A DNA stretch of 9,256 nt. It comes from Dehalococcoidia bacterium. Lineage in GTDB: Bacteria; Chloroflexota; Dehalococcoidia; GIF9; AB-539-J10. Each line of letters opens with the position of its first letter. The first letter of the stretch is position 1. Under the pieces are notes generated by a model that was not told the DNA's origin, ran no database searches, and saw only the letters and a list, made by a program, of their open reading frames with translations. This document shows positions 6,824 to 9,256 of this stretch, in pieces. The DNA is taken from the NCBI GenBank assembly GCA_029857995.1, contig JAOUFZ010000053.1, positions 1 to 9,256 of the forward strand, in the 5' to 3' direction. A program made the translations under genes and the position numbers.

Positions 6824-7423
6824 TTAGCGGGTGCTTTTGTCAGCAACAACCAAATACTGTTGTGGCTTGTCCTCGAAGCGGGTTATCTTCAATCCCGCCT
6901 GCTTTATCAGCCCTCTTAGCTGAAATTCATCCGGTAGAAGGTCACTGGCAATTATTCCACCGATGGATTGGTGAAGCCGGTTAAGCATCTCCCGGCTCAT
7001 GGTGTGGCAGATGGCCAGACGGCCGTTGTTTTTGAGCACCCTGGCTATTTCCTTCAATGCCTTGACCTTGTCGCCAAAATGAGGAAAGGCGCTGTTGCAT
7101 ATAGCCAGGTCCATAGAGCTATCAGCCAGGGGAATGGCGAGAACATCAGCCTGGGCAAGACCAACCATGGGGGGGAAGTTTTTGGCTTGCGCTTGGACCA
7201 GCATCTCCGCTGAAAAATCCAGGGCTACGATTTTTCCCTCGTCACCTACCTCTGCGGTCAGAAAGGATAAAAGGACGCCCGTGCCGCTGCCGATATCAAG
7301 CACATAATATCCAGGTTTGATACCCAGTTCCTTGACGATGTTGCCCAGGCGCTTCAGCCTCTCCCGGGTAAGCTCTTTGTCCCAGGTCGGGGCCAGCTGG
7401 TCGAAATATTTTTGAAGTTGCAT
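6824..7423 (-). CDS. Class I SAM-dependent methyltransferase
   Basis: A cytoplasmic methyltransferase of 199 residues with a Rossmann-like fold of the Methyltransf_11 type. In the numbering from the chosen start: an N-terminal YFDQLAPTWD helix (6-15) typical of UbiE-like small-molecule methyltransferases, motif I VLDIGSGTG (41-49) that binds SAM, an acidic VALDFS (66-71), QADVLAIP (91-98) and the motif IV-like MDLAICNSAFPHF (104-116). A segment LHQSIGGIIASDLLPDE (150-166) may help form the substrate site. The ATG at 7423, 2 bases after the permease stop with GGCAGG upstream, was chosen because the family begins close to the FDQLAP helix. An ATG at 7453 would give 209 residues but overlap the permease by 28 bases. 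It is the last gene of the metal-transporter operon. The substrate is unknown. Confidence 0.88.
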   Translation of the reverse strand: MQLQKYFDQLAPTWDKELTRERLKRLGNIVKELGIKPGYYVLDIGSGTGVLLSFLTAEVGDEGKIVALDFSAEMLVQAQAKNFPPMVGLAQADVLAIPLADSSMDLAICNSAFPHFGDKVKALKEIARVLKNNGRLAICHTMSREMLNRLHQSIGGIIASDLLPDEFQLRGLIKQAGLKITRFEDKPQQYLVVADKSTR

Positions 7424-7425
7424 AG

Positions 7426-8265
7426 CTAGCCTGCCAGCGGAACTTGCTGCCATCCCTTGACCTTTCTCTTAGGGGAGAATGCCGTTGCCAGGCCGAAGAT
7501 AATGGCAGACGTTATCACTATGGCAGCGCCTGAAGGAATGTCCAGCAAATATGAAGCTGCCAGTCCAGCCCAGCAAGAAACAACACCAAAGGCGACAGCG
7601 ACGAAGAGCATCTTTTTTAAGCTATAAGTAAGTTGATAGGCAGCGGCGGCGGGATTGAGTATAAGGCAGTAGATAAGCAGACCGCCGATACTTTGCAGTG
7701 AGGCGGTGATAGTTACGCCGGTAGAGAATAGCAGACCATAGAAGATAATAGTTGCTGGAATGCCTACAGCTAAAGCTACCTGGCGGTGGCAAATCACTGC
7801 CTGAATTTCTTTGTAGAAAGCAGCCACCAACCCGACTACTGCGCCGGTGGTAGCGGCCAGAAAGATGATGTCCTGCCGCGTAACGGTCAATATGCTCCCC
7901 CAGAACAGGTTCAAGGCTTCAGTCCTGGCCCCGTGCATCAGCCCCATGAACAGGAAAGCCAGTCCCAGCATCAGGGAGAAGATAATCCCTATGGAGGTAT
8001 CGGGATTTAACTCCCCCCGGTCAGCCACGGGTCCTATGATGGCTGCCGACGCCAGGCTGAAGAGCAAAGCGCCAAGCAAAGGGTTGAAACCCAACCAGAG
8101 GCCGAGGAGCGCTCCGGCAAAAGCGGCGTGGGCAATGCATACCCCGATGAAAGAGAGGTGCATGGTAACTACAAAGACGCCCACTACGGAACAGGCTATG
8201 CCACCTAATAAACCGGCCAGGACGGCATTTTGCATGAAATGGTACTGAAAAATAGACAAATCCAT
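7426..8265 (-). CDS. Metal ABC transporter permease, ZnuB/MntC (ABC-3) family
   Basis: A 279-residue integral membrane protein with eight or nine hydrophobic segments (roughly 13-35, 40-60, 62-80, 92-112, 132-152, 168-185, 190-212, 218-240 and 245-265). It forms the homodimeric channel through which a divalent cation, probably zinc or manganese, is moved into the cytoplasm. Family marks are the MHLSFIGVCIAHAAFAG stretch (35-51), GELNPDTSIGIIFSL (84-98) and the GVTITASLQSIGGLLIYCLILNPAAAA region (183-209), which includes the cytoplasmic loop that meets the ATPase. The ATG at 8265 has AGGTGA just upstream; a longer reading to 8421 would run back through the ATPase gene and is rejected. The start is 14 bases after the ATPase stop. 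Metal specificity cannot be read from the sequence, so no symbol is given. Confidence 0.92.
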   Translation of the reverse strand: MDLSIFQYHFMQNAVLAGLLGGIACSVVGVFVVTMHLSFIGVCIAHAAFAGALLGLWLGFNPLLGALLFSLASAAIIGPVADRGELNPDTSIGIIFSLMLGLAFLFMGLMHGARTEALNLFWGSILTVTRQDIIFLAATTGAVVGLVAAFYKEIQAVICHRQVALAVGIPATIIFYGLLFSTGVTITASLQSIGGLLIYCLILNPAAAAYQLTYSLKKMLFVAVAFGVVSCWAGLAASYLLDIPSGAAIVITSAIIFGLATAFSPKRKVKGWQQVPLAG

Positions 8266-8279
8266 TCCATCACCTGTCG

Positions 8280-9050
8280 TTATGTCTGAAGTGGAGCAAT
8301 GTCGTTTGGTAGTGAGATCGGAGCTCCGTAAAGCTGACTCAGCACTTCCTCCCGGAGCATGGACTCCGGGCTGCCCTGCTGCCATATCTTGCCGTCCCTC
8401 ATTAAAATCAGCCGCTGGCAAATAGAGGGCAGCCTTCTGAGGTCATGGGTGACAAACAAAGTGGTCATATGGTATTGCTTGTGAATAAGCTGTATCAGGC
8501 TTAGGATTTCATGTTGAGCTTTCTGGTCTATGGAAGCTGTGGGCTCATCGAGAAGAAATATCTCGGGTTGCTGGACCAAAGCCCGGGCAATGGCTGCCCT
8601 TTGATATTCGCCCCCCGATAGATGCCCTATCGGGCGCTGGGCCAAATGAGCCATCCCGACCATTTCCAATACCTTATCTACTGTTTCCCATTGAGCCCGT
8701 GTCGGTCGGTGGAATAGTCCCAGACGGCCATAGCAGCCTACCATTACCGTCTCCCTGACACTGATGGGCAGCCTGGGATCAATATTTTCCACCTGGGCCA
8801 CATAACCTAGGCGTTTCCTTAAGTTAATACCATTGCCGCCGTTAAGCCGCGACCCCAATACCCAGGCCTGTCCATGGATCAGTTTACCCAGGCCATTAAT
8901 CACCGTGAGCAGGGTAGTCTTGCCGGCGCCGTTAGGTCCGATGATGCCGACGAATTCTCCTTTTCTTACCTCCAGGGACACGCCCTGTAGAGCCACATCT
9001 TCCCGGTAGGAAACTACAGCGTCTTTAATCCTGATGACTGTGTCATCCAT
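8280..9050 (-). CDS. Metal ABC transporter ATP-binding protein, ZnuC/MntB family
   Basis: The cytoplasmic ATPase of the metal importer, 256 residues. Walker A GPNGAGKT (38-45), Q-loop Q86 in GYVAQ, signature LSGGE (144-148), Walker B IFLLDE (164-169) with catalytic E169, the D-loop SID and switch H202 in THD are all intact. The VENIDPRLPISVRETVMVG region (87-105) is characteristic of the metal-transporter (ZnuC/MntB) branch. The ATG at 9050 was chosen because GGGAGGG lies 5 bases upstream; an in-frame ATG at 9068 lacks a ribosome binding site. Its first codon overlaps the stop of the binding-protein gene by 8 bases, so translation is probably coupled. The permease follows after 14 bases. Confidence 0.95.
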   Translation of the reverse strand: MDDTVIRIKDAVVSYREDVALQGVSLEVRKGEFVGIIGPNGAGKTTLLTVINGLGKLIHGQAWVLGSRLNGGNGINLRKRLGYVAQVENIDPRLPISVRETVMVGCYGRLGLFHRPTRAQWETVDKVLEMVGMAHLAQRPIGHLSGGEYQRAAIARALVQQPEIFLLDEPTASIDQKAQHEILSLIQLIHKQYHMTTLFVTHDLRRLPSICQRLILMRDGKIWQQGSPESMLREEVLSQLYGAPISLPNDIAPLQT

Positions 9051-9255
9051 ATTGTCCCTCCCATTCATTCAAAGCTGCCAGTAGTAAATCAACGTTCCTA
9101 TCTATGGCTTTCTCCCAGGTCTCGGTGTTTTCCAGGCCGCCGGGGAAGTTGGATATGGTTACCGGGATGGCTTCAATATCCTGTCCCAGAGATGCGCCCA
9201 ACGTTGTGGAACCGCTCTGGAGATTGTCGATGACCAGAGCTACTCCGGCTTGTTC
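9043..9255 (-). CDS. Metal ABC transporter substrate-binding protein, C-terminal 70 residues (5' end outside window)
   Basis: Reading the minus strand from base 9255 gives 70 open residues ending at the TGA at 9045-9043. The fragment contains ALVIDNLQSGS (6-16), an IEAIPVTISNFPGG stretch (27-40) and a final helix ending RNVDLLLAAL (53-62). This pattern of a beta strand, a glycine-rich turn and a closing helix is that of the C-terminal lobe of TroA/ZnuA-type metal-binding proteins. The call is strengthened by the overlapping ATPase gene and the permease after it. It would capture the metal outside the membrane; the signal peptide and metal-ligand histidines lie beyond the right edge, so metal type and lipoprotein status are unknown. 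Confidence 0.7.
   Translation of the reverse strand, partial: EQAGVALVIDNLQSGSTTLGASLGQDIEAIPVTISNFPGGLENTETWEKAIDRNVDLLLAALNEWEGQYG
9056..9062 (-). promoter_or_regulatory. Shine-Dalgarno deciding the ABC ATPase start
   Basis: On the minus strand GGGAGGG lies 5 bases before the ATG at 9050 and inside the coding end of the binding-protein gene. It supports that start over the ATG at 9068. Confidence 0.65.
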
Positions 9256-9256
9256 A

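Noticed and set aside
6829..6846. TGCT...AGCA repeat with a T-run near the nadC/methyltransferase junction
   Set aside because: The stem is only four pairs and lies inside the methyltransferase coding end; it is too weak to call a terminator.
7847..8248. A 133-residue plus-strand open frame opposite the metal permease
   Set aside because: It lies wholly antisense to the membrane protein and its composition is the complement of hydrophobic codons.
8266..8421. N-terminal extension of the permease to base 8421
   Set aside because: It would translate the end of the ATPase gene out of frame; the ATG at 8265 has its own ribosome binding site and gives the normal family length.

Overview
The window is a compact stretch of a bacterial chromosome. 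Nine coding regions, two of them cut by the window edges, cover nearly all of it. The only intergenic gaps are about 4 to 72 bases. I see no tRNA, rRNA, CRISPR array, insertion sequence, integrase or long repeat. The MiaB-type protein, the stand-alone acyl-CoA synthetase alpha-like protein, the SDR and the fumarate-or-oxygen NAD pathway fit an anaerobic Chloroflexota (Dehalococcoidia-like) genome. That assignment rests on my recollection of protein flavour only; no marker gene proves it.

Layout. (1) Bases 2-1291, plus strand: the C-terminal end of a metallo-beta-lactamase-fold hydrolase, followed after 45 bases by a short-chain dehydrogenase/reductase with a strong Shine-Dalgarno. (2) Bases 1364-6796, plus strand: a tight cluster of miaB (tRNA methylthiotransferase), yajC (Sec accessory membrane protein), an NDP-forming acyl-CoA synthetase alpha-like protein, nadB (L-aspartate oxidase) and nadC (quinolinate phosphoribosyltransferase). 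The last three junctions are 4 bases apart or overlapping, so the cluster is probably one transcript. An extended -10 promoter candidate lies just before miaB. (3) Bases 6824-9255, minus strand, converging on nadC: the end of a metal-binding lipoprotein/periplasmic protein gene, its ABC ATPase (ZnuC/MntB type), its ABC permease (ZnuB type) and a class I SAM-dependent methyltransferase, each nearly touching or overlapping the next.

How they work together. NadB and NadC are the first and third steps of de novo NAD synthesis from aspartate; the middle enzyme NadA is not in the window. The minus-strand genes form a high-affinity divalent-metal (zinc or manganese class) uptake transporter, whose promoter and most of whose binding protein lie beyond the right edge. 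The methyltransferase is co-transcribed with it and has no known substrate. The plus-strand cluster mixes tRNA modification, secretion, CoA-ester energy metabolism and NAD synthesis, a housekeeping assortment rather than a single pathway.

I did not find a convincing previously undescribed system here. The points most worth a second look are the orphan acyl-CoA synthetase alpha-like subunit, the methyltransferase attached to the metal transporter, yajC separated from secDF, and the SDR with altered motifs.
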